NCBI RefSeq assembly: GCF_002218195.1
Contig: NZ_CP022336.1
Span: forward strand, 1,240,001 to 1,304,000
DNA length: 64,000 bases
DNA from: Sphingorhabdus sp. SMR4y
Lineage (GTDB): Bacteria > Pseudomonadota > Alphaproteobacteria > Sphingomonadales > Sphingomonadaceae
Reading direction: 5' to 3'
Shown here: piece by piece, positions 52,536 to 64,000 of the stretch
How the letters are laid out: each line of letters opens with the position of its first letter
Position numbering within the stretch: the stretch's first letter is position 1
Program-made: the position numbers and the translations under genes
Notes under the pieces: model-generated
The model's input: the letters and a program-made list of their open reading frames with translations, nothing else
The model's database searches: none
What the model was told of the DNA's origin: nothing

Positions 52536-54421
52536 GACAGATTCTCCTCAATCGCCGCTTCAATTTCGGCAATGGTAAACGGCTGGCCGGAAACCTTGTT
52601 CACCGGTTTGGCATCGACCAGATACTGATCGCGCAACACGGTTTTCAGCTGTCCGGTGTTCATTTCCGGCACGATCACCCGGTCATAGCTTTTCAGCAGG
52701 TCGCCGAGATTTTTCGGCATCGGCCAGATATTTCTGATGTGGATATGGGCGACATCCTTGCCGGCTTCCACGGCCCGGCGCACTGCCTGGTGGATCGGCC
52801 CGAAGGTTGACCCCCAGCCGACAACCGCCAGCTTGCCGCTTGTATTACCAAGCGCAACCTCCTGATCCGGAATGCTGTCGGCAACGCCCAAAACCTTGTC
52901 GCGGCGGATTTCGGTCATTTTCTGGTGGTTGGCCGCACCATAATCGATATGGCCGGTATCCACGCCCTTCTCGATGCCACCGATACGGTGCATCAAATCC
53001 GGCGTGCCCGGCTTGATCCAGGGCCGAGCCAACTTCTCGTCGCGGGCATAAGGCTTCAGTCCGTCTGCCGGCATGGTTTCGAGGAACGACGTCGGGAACG
53101 GCTCCAGACCGGAAACATCGGGAATTTTCCAAGGCTCGGCTGCATTGGCGATATAGCCGTCGGTCAGCAGCATCACCGGTGTCATATATTGCACCGCAAT
53201 GCGCACCGCCTCGATTGCGCATTCGAATGCATCGCTTGGCGAACGGGCGGCAATCACCGGCATCGGCGCATCGCCGTTGCGGCCATAGACAGCCTGGTAG
53301 AGGTCCGATTGCTCGGTCTTGGTCGGCAGTCCGGTCGAAGGTCCGCCGCGCTGCGAGTTGACAATCACCAGCGGCAATTCGGTCATGATCGCCAGACCGA
53401 TTGCCTCGCCTTTCAGCGCGATCCCCGGACCGGAGGATGAGGTGATGCCGAGCTTGCCGGCATAGCTTGCGCCAATAGCCGCCGCGATTGCCGCAATTTC
53501 GTCTTCAGCCTGAAATGTGGTCACGCCAAATTCTTTCAGCCGCGACAGATGGTGAAGGATCGCCGAGGCCGGCGTGATCGGATAGCCGCCGAAGAACATC
53601 GGCAGGTCCGCCAGTTGCGCCCCGGCAACCAGTCCCAGCGACAGCGACTCTGCGCCGGTCACCGTGCGATATTTTCCCGGTGCAGACGGTGCCGCGCCGA
53701 CCTTGCGGGTGGTCAGATGGCTGCTGCCCAGTCCGTCACCGGACAGCTCGGCGGTTTCGCCATAAGCATGACCGGCGTTGAGCGCTGCAATATTGGCATC
53801 CGCAACATCCGGCAATTTGGCAAATTTGCCCTTCAGCCAGTCGATGATCGGTTCACGGTCGCGCTCGAACATCCACAGCGCGAGGCCCAGCGTCCACATA
53901 TTCTTGCAGCGCAGCGCTTCCTTGTTGCCCAGTCCGAACGGCTTCACAGCTTCGAGCGTCAGCGCGGAAATATCCAGCTTGAGCAACTGCCATTTGGCCA
54001 GCGACCCGTCTTCCAGCGGATTATTCTCATATTTCGCCTTGTCGAGATTGCGTTTGCCGAACTCGCCCTCATCGGCGATGATCAGACCACCGGGACGCAA
54101 GGCGTCGACATTGGTCTTCAGCGCGGCCGGGTTCATCGCGATCAGCACATCCGGCTGGTCGCCCGCAGTCTCAATCGCGCGGCTGCCGAAGTTGATCTGG
54201 AAAGCGGACACGCCGAACAGGGTTCCCTGCGGGGCCCGGATTTCAGCCGGAAAGTCCGGGAAGGTCGCGAGATCACTGCCCGCCAGCGCCGTCGACAGGG
54301 TGAACTGCCCTCCGGTCAGCTGCATCCCGTCGCCGCTATCTCCGGCGAAACGGACGACAACATTTTCTGCGCCGTCACTATGGGGACTATTCGGTTCTTC
54401 CTGCTTCAATGCGGTGGCCAT
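52532..54421 (-). CDS. korA: 2-oxoacid:ferredoxin oxidoreductase, fused gamma-alpha subunit
   Basis: A 629-residue fusion: the N-terminal gamma domain (about 20-190, starting VVRFAGDSGDGMQLTGG, with GDSGDG at 27-32) precedes the alpha domain (about 230-629, GGYPITPASAILHHLSRL and GIALKGEAIGLAIM). The two halves bind CoA/TPP with KorB. There is no ferredoxin (delta) domain, so an external ferredoxin is needed. It leads the korA-korB operon; the 181 bases to the divergent esterase hold no gene. Confidence 0.94.
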   Translation of the reverse strand: MATALKQEEPNSPHSDGAENVVVRFAGDSGDGMQLTGGQFTLSTALAGSDLATFPDFPAEIRAPQGTLFGVSAFQINFGSRAIETAGDQPDVLIAMNPAALKTNVDALRPGGLIIADEGEFGKRNLDKAKYENNPLEDGSLAKWQLLKLDISALTLEAVKPFGLGNKEALRCKNMWTLGLALWMFERDREPIIDWLKGKFAKLPDVADANIAALNAGHAYGETAELSGDGLGSSHLTTRKVGAAPSAPGKYRTVTGAESLSLGLVAGAQLADLPMFFGGYPITPASAILHHLSRLKEFGVTTFQAEDEIAAIAAAIGASYAGKLGITSSSGPGIALKGEAIGLAIMTELPLVIVNSQRGGPSTGLPTKTEQSDLYQAVYGRNGDAPMPVIAARSPSDAFECAIEAVRIAVQYMTPVMLLTDGYIANAAEPWKIPDVSGLEPFPTSFLETMPADGLKPYARDEKLARPWIKPGTPDLMHRIGGIEKGVDTGHIDYGAANHQKMTEIRRDKVLGVADSIPDQEVALGNTSGKLAVVGWGSTFGPIHQAVRRAVEAGKDVAHIHIRNIWPMPKNLGDLLKSYDRVIVPEMNTGQLKTVLRDQYLVDAKPVNKVSGQPFTIAEIEAAIEENLS

Positions 54422-54602
54422 AATGGATTTTCCGTGCCTTGATTATTATTACGCATCCCGCTCTAGAGCAGCAATGTGCCCCGCTTCAAACCACAAAAAC
54501 TAATAGGGATAAAGCATTTGTTTGGGACGCCCCTCCCGATTAGCGCTTGCCTAGTGAACATGGCCTGATCTAATCGGTCAATTAAAAGCTAGGAGATGAG
54601 AG

Positions 54603-55553
54603 ATGACTGACGCTTATGTGCGCCCCGATGTGCAGATGATTTTGACTATGATGGCGCAATCGGACCAGCCGCTGATGTCGGAAGTCGAACCCGCAGCAGC
54701 CCGCGAAATGTACAATGTGATGGCGGCGATGCTGGAAGCGGACGCCGTCGAACTGCCACGAATCGAGGACATCTCCTGTCCCGGTCCCGCCGGCGAAATC
54801 CCGCTGCGTCTTTATGACAGCCAGGCCGAGCGCAGTGCGGAAACACCCGTCATCATCTTCTATCACGGTGGCGGCTTTGTGATCGGCGATCTCGAATCCC
54901 ACCATAGCTTCTGCACCTATATAGCGCGCGAAATGGACATGCCGGTTATCGCTGTAGACTATCGACTGGCCCCGGAAGCGCCTTTCCCGGCTGCACCGCA
55001 GGACAGTCTCGCCGCAACGCGCTGGGTCGCCGACAATCAGGAACAGCTCAAGCTCAAGATCAGCGGGATGATCCCCTGTGGTGACAGCGCCGGCGGCAAC
55101 CTCACGCTGGTTGTCGGACAAGTGCTGGCCCAGGATCCCGCTGCTGTTCCCGTTGTCGCGCAATTTCCCATCTATCCCGCCACCCGCATGGACGCAGCAG
55201 GCGGATCAATGGACGAGTTTGCCGAAGGATTTCTGCTGACCAGAGACAGTATGGACTATTTCAACAACCATTATGCGGCCAAGGATGATGATATTCAGGT
55301 CTCACCCTATCTCGGCGATCTTGCGAAATCCCCGCCAACGGTGCTGGTCACCGCCGGTCTTGATCCGCTACGCGACCAGGGCCGCGACTATGCCGCGGAT
55401 CTGATCCGCCACGGTGTGAACACGACTTTCATCGAAATGCCGGGCAATGTCCATGGCTTCATCAACATCCGCAAGGCGGTCCCGTCCGCTGCGCAGGATG
55501 TCGACAAGATGATCGCCGCGTGGAAAACATTGCTGGCCTCGCTCGACTCCTAG
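54603..55553 (+). CDS. HSL-type alpha/beta hydrolase (esterase)
   Basis: Carboxylesterase of the hormone-sensitive lipase family, 316 residues. The oxyanion motif HGGG is at 88-91 (FYHGGGFVIGDLESH); the nucleophile S162 is in GDSAGGN; the aspartate is in AGLDPLRDQG and the histidine in VHGFINI near the end. A good AGGAGATGAG site precedes the ATG. No signal peptide is seen. The natural substrate is unknown. Confidence 0.92.
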   Translation: MTDAYVRPDVQMILTMMAQSDQPLMSEVEPAAAREMYNVMAAMLEADAVELPRIEDISCPGPAGEIPLRLYDSQAERSAETPVIIFYHGGGFVIGDLESHHSFCTYIAREMDMPVIAVDYRLAPEAPFPAAPQDSLAATRWVADNQEQLKLKISGMIPCGDSAGGNLTLVVGQVLAQDPAAVPVVAQFPIYPATRMDAAGGSMDEFAEGFLLTRDSMDYFNNHYAAKDDDIQVSPYLGDLAKSPPTVLVTAGLDPLRDQGRDYAADLIRHGVNTTFIEMPGNVHGFINIRKAVPSAAQDVDKMIAAWKTLLASLDS

Positions 55554-55782
55554 CGCGGATCGCGAGCCAGCAGCATTGTGGATATGGTGGTGTTCCTGCT
55601 ATTGCCGTTCGCACAGCGGATAACTAGATTCCATTTGAAGCGCAGCTGGGTGTATCAGCCTTTATAGGCTAGAGGCACGCCGAGACGGATCGCCTGTCAG
55701 GCAGAACAGCACAACGCGTGATTTTGGAAAGGTATATATCATCGACTTCTCCCATCTCCCCTACCGCCCCTGCGCCGGTATC

Positions 55783-56226
55783 ATGCTCGCGAACCGGTCG
55801 GGACAGGTTTTTGTCGGCCAGCGTCTGGATGCGGCGGACAGCCAATATCCCGACGCATGGCAAATGCCGCAAGGCGGGATCGACAAGGGCGAAGAGCCTG
55901 AAACCGCGGCCTTGCGCGAACTGCGCGAGGAGACCGGTGTGATCGAGGATCTCGTGCAGATCATCGGTCGCAGCTCCGAAGAATATCTCTACGATCTCCC
56001 CGACGAACTGCTCGGCAAGATCTGGAAAGGCAAATATCGCGGCCAGCGGCAAAGCTGGTTCCTGATGCGCTTCACCGGCGAGGATGAGCATATCGATATC
56101 CAGACCGAGCATCCCGAATTCAAAAACTGGAAATGGACCGACCCGCAAGGCTTGCCAGACCTGATCGTTCCCTTCAAAAGAGACCTGTATCGGGCGGTGT
56201 TGAAAGAGTTTCTGCCGCTGATCTAG
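55783..56226 (+). CDS. rppH: RNA pyrophosphohydrolase (Nudix), start uncertain
   Basis: Removes pyrophosphate from mRNA 5' ends, starting decay. The Nudix box is at 31-53 of this reading ([10 protein letters not shown]...RELREETGV); [33 protein letters not shown] and [13 protein letters not shown] are characteristic. Starting at this first ordinary ATG omits [14 protein letters not shown], the conserved opening of RppH, which is encoded in frame just upstream. No ATG, GTG or TTG lies in frame there, but GGAAAGG precedes two ATC codons at 55738 and 55741. The true start may be an ATC there. Confidence 0.9.
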   Translation: MLANRSGQVFVGQRLDAADSQYPDAWQMPQGGIDKGEEPETAALRELREETGVIEDLVQIIGRSSEEYLYDLPDELLGKIWKGKYRGQRQSWFLMRFTGEDEHIDIQTEHPEFKNWKWTDPQGLPDLIVPFKRDLYRAVLKEFLPLI

Positions 56227-56247
56227 TAACAGCAAGCAGGACATTTC

Positions 56248-57198
56248 ATGACCAGACCAGCATTAGCGGCCGCAATTCTCGTTGCGGCAAGCCTTTCCTC
56301 GCCAGCTGCCGCCGCACTGCCCGATCCGGTCAAGGCCATGATCAAAGCCGCGATTGCGACAGGCGACAAGCAGGATATTGCTGCTGTGGTGAAGATCGCG
56401 CGAGCGACGAACCCCGAGGCCCATGCCGAGATCGACGCCCTGATGGCCGACTATAACGCTCTGCAAGTCAAATCAGCCGCAGCAGCCCTGCGCGAGAAAC
56501 AGGAAGCCGGCTTTTTCGAGAACTGGCAGGGTCAAGGCGAGATCGGCGGCTTCCGTTCGACCGGGAACACCAGCAATCTGGGCCTTTCCGGCGGGCTGAA
56601 ACTGGTCAAGGATGCGGTCAAGTGGCGGCTGAATATCAAGGCCCGGGCCGACTATGAACGCAGCGCGGGGAGCACCACCCGCGATCAGTTGAGCGCGACT
56701 ATCGAACCCAATTACAAGTTCGACTCAAGCCTCTATGCTTATGGCCTGGCCCAGTTTGAACGCGACCGTTTTCAGGGATTCTCCGCCCGCTACACCGTGT
56801 CCGGCGGACTCGGGTATGAACTGGTCAAAACCGAAGACGTCCGTCTCGCGATCAAGGCGGGTCCGGCAATTCGGATCACGGATTTTGCCGGCGGTGGCTC
56901 AAAAAGCAGTCTCGCCGCGCTGGCTGGTCTGGATTTTGACTGGAAGATTTCCGATCATCTGAAATTTTCGCAGGATGCCGGCGGCACCTATGCCAGCGAT
57001 GCACAGGGCTTCAGCTCGGCTGTGATCGTCGTCGACAGTGACAACACCAGCCTGACCGCCACGTCAGCGCTGGAGGCGAAGCTGCTCGGCGCGCTTTCGG
57101 CCCGCCTTTCCTATACGATCGAACATGAAACCAATCCGCCGGCGGGGAGAATCAAGACCGACACGCTCAGCCGCGCGACTCTCGTCTATGATTTCTAG
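56248..57198 (+). CDS. DUF481 outer-membrane beta-barrel protein
   Basis: A 316-residue exported protein with a signal peptide (LVAASLSSPAAA, cleavage near residue 23), a helical region (about 25-85) and a C-terminal beta-rich part from FENWQGQGEIGGFRSTGNTS. The N-TG-NT-SN pattern and alternating strands end with F (LSRATLVYDF), the mark of an outer-membrane barrel, and fit DUF481/YdiY. The function of the family is unknown. It follows rppH by 21 bases on the same strand. Confidence 0.82.
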   Translation: MTRPALAAAILVAASLSSPAAAALPDPVKAMIKAAIATGDKQDIAAVVKIARATNPEAHAEIDALMADYNALQVKSAAAALREKQEAGFFENWQGQGEIGGFRSTGNTSNLGLSGGLKLVKDAVKWRLNIKARADYERSAGSTTRDQLSATIEPNYKFDSSLYAYGLAQFERDRFQGFSARYTVSGGLGYELVKTEDVRLAIKAGPAIRITDFAGGGSKSSLAALAGLDFDWKISDHLKFSQDAGGTYASDAQGFSSAVIVVDSDNTSLTATSALEAKLLGALSARLSYTIEHETNPPAGRIKTDTLSRATLVYDF

Positions 57199-57217
57199 CA
57201 GTTAGCGAGAGCCCGGT

Positions 57218-57748
57218 TCAGGGAGTCTCGGCGACCGGCTCTTCCTCGCCGATTTGCGGCTTGGGCGTCACCGCTTCGGCCGAGAGTACCGGCTTCTTTT
57301 CGGCTGTCTCGATCGCCGATGCCAGCCGGTCATTCTGCGCACAGCGCGACCGGCACAGCGTTTCGATGCGCGACAGATTGACCCGTGCCTTTTCCAACGC
57401 GCCACGCTGGATCAGCGCCTCGCCCTGACCGGCCAGCGCGTCAAGATTATTCGGGTCAAGTATCAGCGCTTCGCGATAGAGACGGATCGCCTTGCCGGGC
57501 AGTTCCTGCACCCGGGCAATTTGCGCCAGAGCAATGAAAGCCGAGCCATTGCGGGGGTCGACAACCAGAGATGTTTCATAAAGATCGGCAGCCAGATCGA
57601 GTTCACCACGCTTTTGCGCCGCCTCCCCCATCTGCATATATTCAACCGAGCGCGGCTTGATGTCGACGTCGGCGGACTGGCCAAAACTGGCGCTGGAAAC
57701 GGTAGCAAGGACGAGAGACAAGGCGACAACCGCCGGTGAAAAACGCAT
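57218..57748 (-). CDS. TPR-repeat exported protein
   Basis: A 176-residue protein with a signal peptide (MRFSPAVVALSLVLATVSSA, cleavage near FG-QS) and three or so tetratricopeptide repeats (about 40-140: RGELDLAADLYETSLVVDPR, PGKAIRLYREALILDPNN, RGALEKARVNLSRIE). A cysteine pair in LCRSRC follows. The ATG is chosen because GGAG lies 6 bases upstream. TPR proteins scaffold other proteins; no partner is evident. Converges with the DUF481 gene. Confidence 0.82.
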   Translation of the reverse strand: MRFSPAVVALSLVLATVSSASFGQSADVDIKPRSVEYMQMGEAAQKRGELDLAADLYETSLVVDPRNGSAFIALAQIARVQELPGKAIRLYREALILDPNNLDALAGQGEALIQRGALEKARVNLSRIETLCRSRCAQNDRLASAIETAEKKPVLSAEAVTPKPQIGEEEPVAETP

Positions 57749-57817
57749 AATCAGCTCCAATAGGGTCTCGCGACCATAGCCAGATTCATCTGCATGCTGG
57801 CTTAACATGCTTTGCTA

Positions 57818-58996
57818 TCACAATTTTTCGAGACAGGTAAAATAAAAGCCATCTGTTCCGTCATGATGCGGTGAAAGAAGTATGCCTTTACGATATGGAC
57901 GGCCAATCGGCAAATCAATCGATAATTCCCGCCACTCCGGGTGGCTTTCCAGGAAGCGGCCTGTCTGGTCACCGCCCTCGGCATCAAGCAGAGAGCAGAC
58001 GGCATAGACCAGGCGGCCGCCCGGTTTCACCAGTTCGCTGCCCAGTTCCATCAGCCTGTGCTGCAAGTCCGTCACATGGTCGAGCCGCTTGGGCGTCATC
58101 CGCCAACGCAATTCCGGATTGCGCCGCCATGTCCCCGTTCCGCTGCAAGGTGCGTCGACCAGGACGAGATCGCAACGGCCTTTCAGATGTTCCAGCGACT
58201 CCATTTCCCGGCCCGGGCCAAGCAGGATCGTCTCGATATTCCGCGCGCCGGTCCGCCGTTTGCGCGGTTCGATCCGGCTCAGCCGGCTGCGGTCCGCATC
58301 CGCTGCAACAAGCTTGCTCTCGGCTGGCAGCATGGCCGCCAGCGCCAGCGTCTTCCCACCCGCGCCCGCGCACAGATCGAGCGCCAGTGTTGGTTTCGCA
58401 GCAGCGCCCGCCACGGCAATGGCCTGGCTGCCGAGATCCTGGATTTCCACCGCACCGTCGCGATACAGCGCCTTGTCTTCAAGCTGGGTGCCGGTGGGAA
58501 GTTCGTAGGCCTGAGGGAGAGCCAGAGCGACCGCCTCTGGCCAGGCCGCCTTGACGTCGCTGTCCTTGGCACGCTGACCATGGACCCGGATATGCAGCGG
58601 CGCGCGATCGAACAGCGCTTTACGCTCAATCTCGTCGATCGGACCGGCAAACCGGTCGGTCAGCCACGCCGGGACCTGTGGACCGCTGGCAACCGGTTCA
58701 CCCACTTCGATCGCTGCCGGCCCATAATTGGCGCCGGTAAAGAGCTCCCGCAGTTCGGGCCGCTCGTCCAGCAGGCCGAGCATCGCCTGCCTGCCGTTCT
58801 CCGGCCGCTCGCCCCAGCGCCGGATCGCGCTATAGACCAACTCGCGAATGGCCCGCCGGTCGCCGGATCCGGCATAGCGCCGTTCCTTGAAGAATTTCTT
58901 CGCGATATTATCTGCCGAAGCCCCGTTATCGCGCGCCGCCGCGATAATCCAGTCCAGCATCTCGATAGCGGCCTGCAGCCGTGCCGACGGGGTCAT
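57818..58996 (-). CDS. RsmB/NOP2-Sun family rRNA m5C methyltransferase
   Basis: A 392-residue protein with an N-terminal NusB-like helical region and a C-terminal SAM domain. It has LDLCAGAGGKTLALAAML (SAM), DAPCSGTGTWRRNPELRWRM (motif IV with the release cysteine) and LVYAVCSLLDAEGGDQ with the catalytic cysteine. It fits RsmB-like enzymes that methylate 16S rRNA C967; which cytosine is modified here cannot be read from the sequence. It overlaps a small upstream ORF by 4 bases (ATGA). Confidence 0.9.
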   Translation of the reverse strand: MTPSARLQAAIEMLDWIIAAARDNGASADNIAKKFFKERRYAGSGDRRAIRELVYSAIRRWGERPENGRQAMLGLLDERPELRELFTGANYGPAAIEVGEPVASGPQVPAWLTDRFAGPIDEIERKALFDRAPLHIRVHGQRAKDSDVKAAWPEAVALALPQAYELPTGTQLEDKALYRDGAVEIQDLGSQAIAVAGAAAKPTLALDLCAGAGGKTLALAAMLPAESKLVAADADRSRLSRIEPRKRRTGARNIETILLGPGREMESLEHLKGRCDLVLVDAPCSGTGTWRRNPELRWRMTPKRLDHVTDLQHRLMELGSELVKPGGRLVYAVCSLLDAEGGDQTGRFLESHPEWRELSIDLPIGRPYRKGILLSPHHDGTDGFYFTCLEKL

Positions 58997-59202
58997 GGAT
59001 CGAGCCGATCATCGCGATGGATGCAGAAATATTCCGTGCGGCTATCCGCCCCATATTTGGCGATGACCCTGGCTTTCCGTATCGCCGCATCCTCTTCGCA
59101 ACTCTCGACCGTCAGATAGGCATCGCTGATCCACAATGGCCGGTCGTCCGTCTGACCCGCTGGCCAGATGAACATCAGCAAGACGATTTTGGCTTCGATC
59201 AT
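58993..59202 (-). CDS. Small hypothetical protein, 69 aa
   Basis: A 69-residue ORF (MIEAKIVLLMFIWPAGQTDD, then RPLWISDAYLTVESCEEDAA and IRKARVIAKYGADSRTEYFC). It has a short hydrophobic start that may be a signal or anchor and an otherwise mixed sequence with two cysteines. It lies 18 bases after guaB and overlaps the methyltransferase gene by 4 bases, so coupling favours a real gene. I recognise no family. Confidence 0.6.
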   Translation of the reverse strand: MIEAKIVLLMFIWPAGQTDDRPLWISDAYLTVESCEEDAAIRKARVIAKYGADSRTEYFCIHRDDRLDP

Positions 59203-59220
59203 AGGAGACCGCCCAAGGCG

Positions 59221-62252
<3,032 letters not shown>

Positions 62253-62351
62253 AGAAACAACCCTGGTATCAGCCTGAAAAATTCGCTTTTTCCTTGGCAA
62301 TATCCAGCAATTAATCAATGATAATGCGACGGTTCGCGGAGGAGAATGGAA

Positions 62352-63320
62352 ATGGACGTTTCACTGTTGTTATTGGTGCTGCTGGTCACCATCATCTATC
62401 TGTTCGCAAGTATCAAGATCGTCCGGCAAGGCTATCACTATACGATCGAATATTTTGGTCGGTTCACGACAATCGCCCAGCCGGGGTTCAACTTCTATCC
62501 GGCATTTCTCTATCGGGTCGGCCGCAAGGTCAACATGATGGAACAGGTGCTGGACATTCCGGGACAGGAAATCATCACCAAGGACAATGCGATGATCTCC
62601 ACCGACGGCGTGGTATTCTTCCAGGTACTCGAAGCGGCCAAGGCCGCCTATGAAGTCAATGATCTGTACAACGCGATCCTCAATCTCGTCACCACCAATC
62701 TGCGCACGGTCATGGGCTCGATGGATCTCGACGAGACCTTGTCAAAACGGGACGAAATCAACGCACGGCTGCTGACCGTGATCGACGATGCCACAACGCC
62801 CTGGGGGATCAAGATCACCCGTGTCGAGATCAAGGACATCCGTCCGCCGCAGGATATCGTCAATGCGATGGCGCGGCAAATGAAGGCCGAGCGCGAGAAA
62901 CGCGCCAATATCCTCGACGCAGAAGGTGCCCGGGCCTCCGAAATCCTCCGCTCGGAAGGCGAGAAACAGGGTCAGATCCTGCAGGCAGAAGGCCGCAAGG
63001 AATCGGCCTTCCTCGATGCCGAAGCGCGCGAACGGGAAGCCCAGGCCGAAGCAAAAGCGACCCAGATGGTGTCCGAAGCCATAGCCGGGGGCAACGCGCA
63101 GGCGATCAATTATTTTATCGCCCAGGACTATGTGAAGGCGGTTGAAAAATTTGCCACCTCGCCAAATGCAAAAACCATATTATTCCCGGTAGAGGCGACC
63201 CAGCTGATCGGATCACTCGGCGGCATCGGCGCGCTTGCCAAGGAGGCACTGGGCGAAGACGGGCACGCCATCACGCCCCCGCCCCGGCGCAAGGGCCCGT
63301 TTGACAATCAGGATCAGTGA
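62352..63320 (+). CDS. qmcA: SPFH/Band 7 protein (QmcA-like)
   Basis: A stomatin-like membrane protein of about 322 residues. One N-terminal membrane segment (about 5-21, LLLLVLLVTIIYLFASI), the SPFH domain (about 25-190: YHYTIEYFGRFTTIAQPGF, MISTDGVVFFQV, WGIKITRVEIKDIRPPQD), and an Ala/Glu-rich coiled coil (about 190-260). The second ATG (62352) is preferred because GGAGGAG is then 8 bases upstream. With the downstream NfeD gene this matches the E. coli QmcA-YbbK pair, membrane-microdomain proteins. Confidence 0.92.
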   Translation: MDVSLLLLVLLVTIIYLFASIKIVRQGYHYTIEYFGRFTTIAQPGFNFYPAFLYRVGRKVNMMEQVLDIPGQEIITKDNAMISTDGVVFFQVLEAAKAAYEVNDLYNAILNLVTTNLRTVMGSMDLDETLSKRDEINARLLTVIDDATTPWGIKITRVEIKDIRPPQDIVNAMARQMKAEREKRANILDAEGARASEILRSEGEKQGQILQAEGRKESAFLDAEAREREAQAEAKATQMVSEAIAGGNAQAINYFIAQDYVKAVEKFATSPNAKTILFPVEATQLIGSLGGIGALAKEALGEDGHAITPPPRRKGPFDNQDQ

Positions 63321-63346
63321 GACCGGCAACAGGCGGAGCATGAGCC

Positions 63347-63826
63347 ATGGATGATATCACACTGAATAACCCGGAATATCTCTGGCTGGGATTGGCCGCC
63401 TTGCTCGCACTCGCCGAATTGTTCGTGCCCGGCGTCTTCCTGATCTGGGTGGCGGCGGCCGCGGCGGTGACTGGAGTCCTGTCGCTTTTCATCGACATGA
63501 CTTTTGCCGGTCAGCTCACGGTATTCGGCCTTGCCACCGTCGCCGCTGTGCTCGGAGGACGGCGCTGGTACCTGACGCATAAGGTCGAGAGCGAAAATCC
63601 GCTGCTCAACAATCGCTCGGCGCAGCTGGTCGGCAAAACCGTGACTATAGTCGAGGCGGTTTCAGCAACCAGCGGGCGCGCAAAAGTGGCCGATGGCGTA
63701 TGGCCGGCAACAGGCCCGGACCTTAAAAAGGGCACGGTTGCCAGGATTGCCGCGGTAGAAGGTGGGGTCCTGCGGCTGGAAGCACTGGAGAGTCCCGTTC
63801 AACAGGACACCAAGCCTATTTCCTGA
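63347..63826 (+). CDS. NfeD-family membrane protein
   Basis: A 159-residue protein with two to three membrane helices (about 12-75: YLWLGLAALLALAELFV, FLIWVAAAAAVTGVLSL, LTVFGLATVAAVLG) and a C-terminal OB-fold domain (about 95-150, LVGKTVTIVEAVS...GVWPATGPDLKKGTVARI). It pairs with the upstream SPFH gene (26 bases away). Its stop overlaps a convergent minus-strand gene by 11 bases. Confidence 0.9.
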   Translation: MDDITLNNPEYLWLGLAALLALAELFVPGVFLIWVAAAAAVTGVLSLFIDMTFAGQLTVFGLATVAAVLGGRRWYLTHKVESENPLLNNRSAQLVGKTVTIVEAVSATSGRAKVADGVWPATGPDLKKGTVARIAAVEGGVLRLEALESPVQQDTKPIS

Positions 63827-64000
63827 AGAACCCCTTCGCCATATCGGTGAGATCATTGATCGGATTGCCATCGCCGTCCCGGTCCAGAAAACCGGTCATT
63901 TTACCGAGCAGCCCGTCTTCACCGCCCAGCTTGTCTATCAGGCTGCCCTCGCCATCCAGACCGGCTTTCTCCGCCATGGCGGGCAACAGTCCTTTGAGCT
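63816..64000 (-). CDS. 3' end of a protein with an EF-hand-like loop (cut by window edge)
   Basis: Only about 60 C-terminal codons are present: LKGLLPAMAEKAGLDG, then GSLIDKLGGEDGLLGKMTGF and LDRDGDGNPINDLTDMAKGF. The DRDGDGNPINDL stretch is a calcium-loop motif. I cannot name the family from this fragment. It overlaps the NfeD gene tail-to-tail by 11 bases. The 5' end lies beyond the right edge. Confidence 0.7.
   Translation of the reverse strand, partial: LKGLLPAMAEKAGLDGEGSLIDKLGGEDGLLGKMTGFLDRDGDGNPINDLTDMAKGFFRK

Overview
The window looks like chromosomal DNA from an alphaproteobacterium of the order Sphingomonadales, probably a Sphingorhabdus/Parasphingorhabdus/Sphingopyxis-like member. 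This rests on moderate-to-high GC, gene order typical of the group (lapA-pyrF-trpF-trpB-trpA-accD-folC; split ATP synthase with atpI-atpB-atpE-atpF'-atpF in one operon), a two-subunit 2-oxoacid:ferredoxin oxidoreductase, and the short inverted intergenic repeats that are frequent in sphingomonads. No rRNA, tRNA, CRISPR, prophage or complete insertion sequence was recognised; most of the window is core metabolism.

Layout. 1-4.6 kb (minus): metZ (partial), leuB, recO, a PaaA-like/ParE toxin-antitoxin pair and uvrC. 4.7-7.3 kb (minus): the F0 part of ATP synthase, with an unusual acidic tail on subunit c. 7.7-11.3 kb (plus): a LysR regulator followed by nitroreductase, DUF4437 cupin and short-chain dehydrogenase genes, then mntP. 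12.1-15.9 kb (minus): a YdbH-YnbE-YdbL envelope module. 16-18 kb: radC and a phosphofructokinase. 18-26 kb (plus): purB, lapA-like, pyrF, trpF, trpB, a small membrane-protein ORF, trpA, accD, folC, with palindromic repeats in several gaps.

25.9-34 kb: AmpG-like permease, DUF1223 protein, rluB-like, rsmD, a 41-residue membrane protein, a PcrA/UvrD helicase, an HI1419/HI1420-like toxin-antitoxin pair beside two repeats, and a row of three very small genes. 34-42 kb: an L,D-transpeptidase, an MFS exporter, cysK with a dienelactone hydrolase, a calcium-motif protein, an LpxO-like hydroxylase, and a MerR/acyl-CoA dehydrogenase unit with a leaderless-type promoter. 42-51 kb: a lipoprotein and hisI, purF, two SDRs, a beta-lactamase-fold lipoprotein, cyclopropane fatty acid synthase, photolyase and a YdjM-like hydrolase.

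51-54.4 kb: a GxxExxY nuclease-fold gene bracketed by 23-bp inverted repeats, followed by korB-korA. 54.6-64 kb: an esterase, rppH (no ordinary start codon at the conserved N-terminus), a DUF481 protein, a TPR protein, an RsmB-like methyltransferase, a small ORF, guaB, an M28 peptidase, a QmcA-like SPFH protein with NfeD, and the 3' end of a gene with an EF-hand-like loop.

The points most worth following are the bracketed GxxExxY gene, the 32-residue tail on AtpE, the AT-rich small ORF locked between trpB and trpA, two promoters placed so close to the ATG that the messages should be leaderless, and the rppH start.
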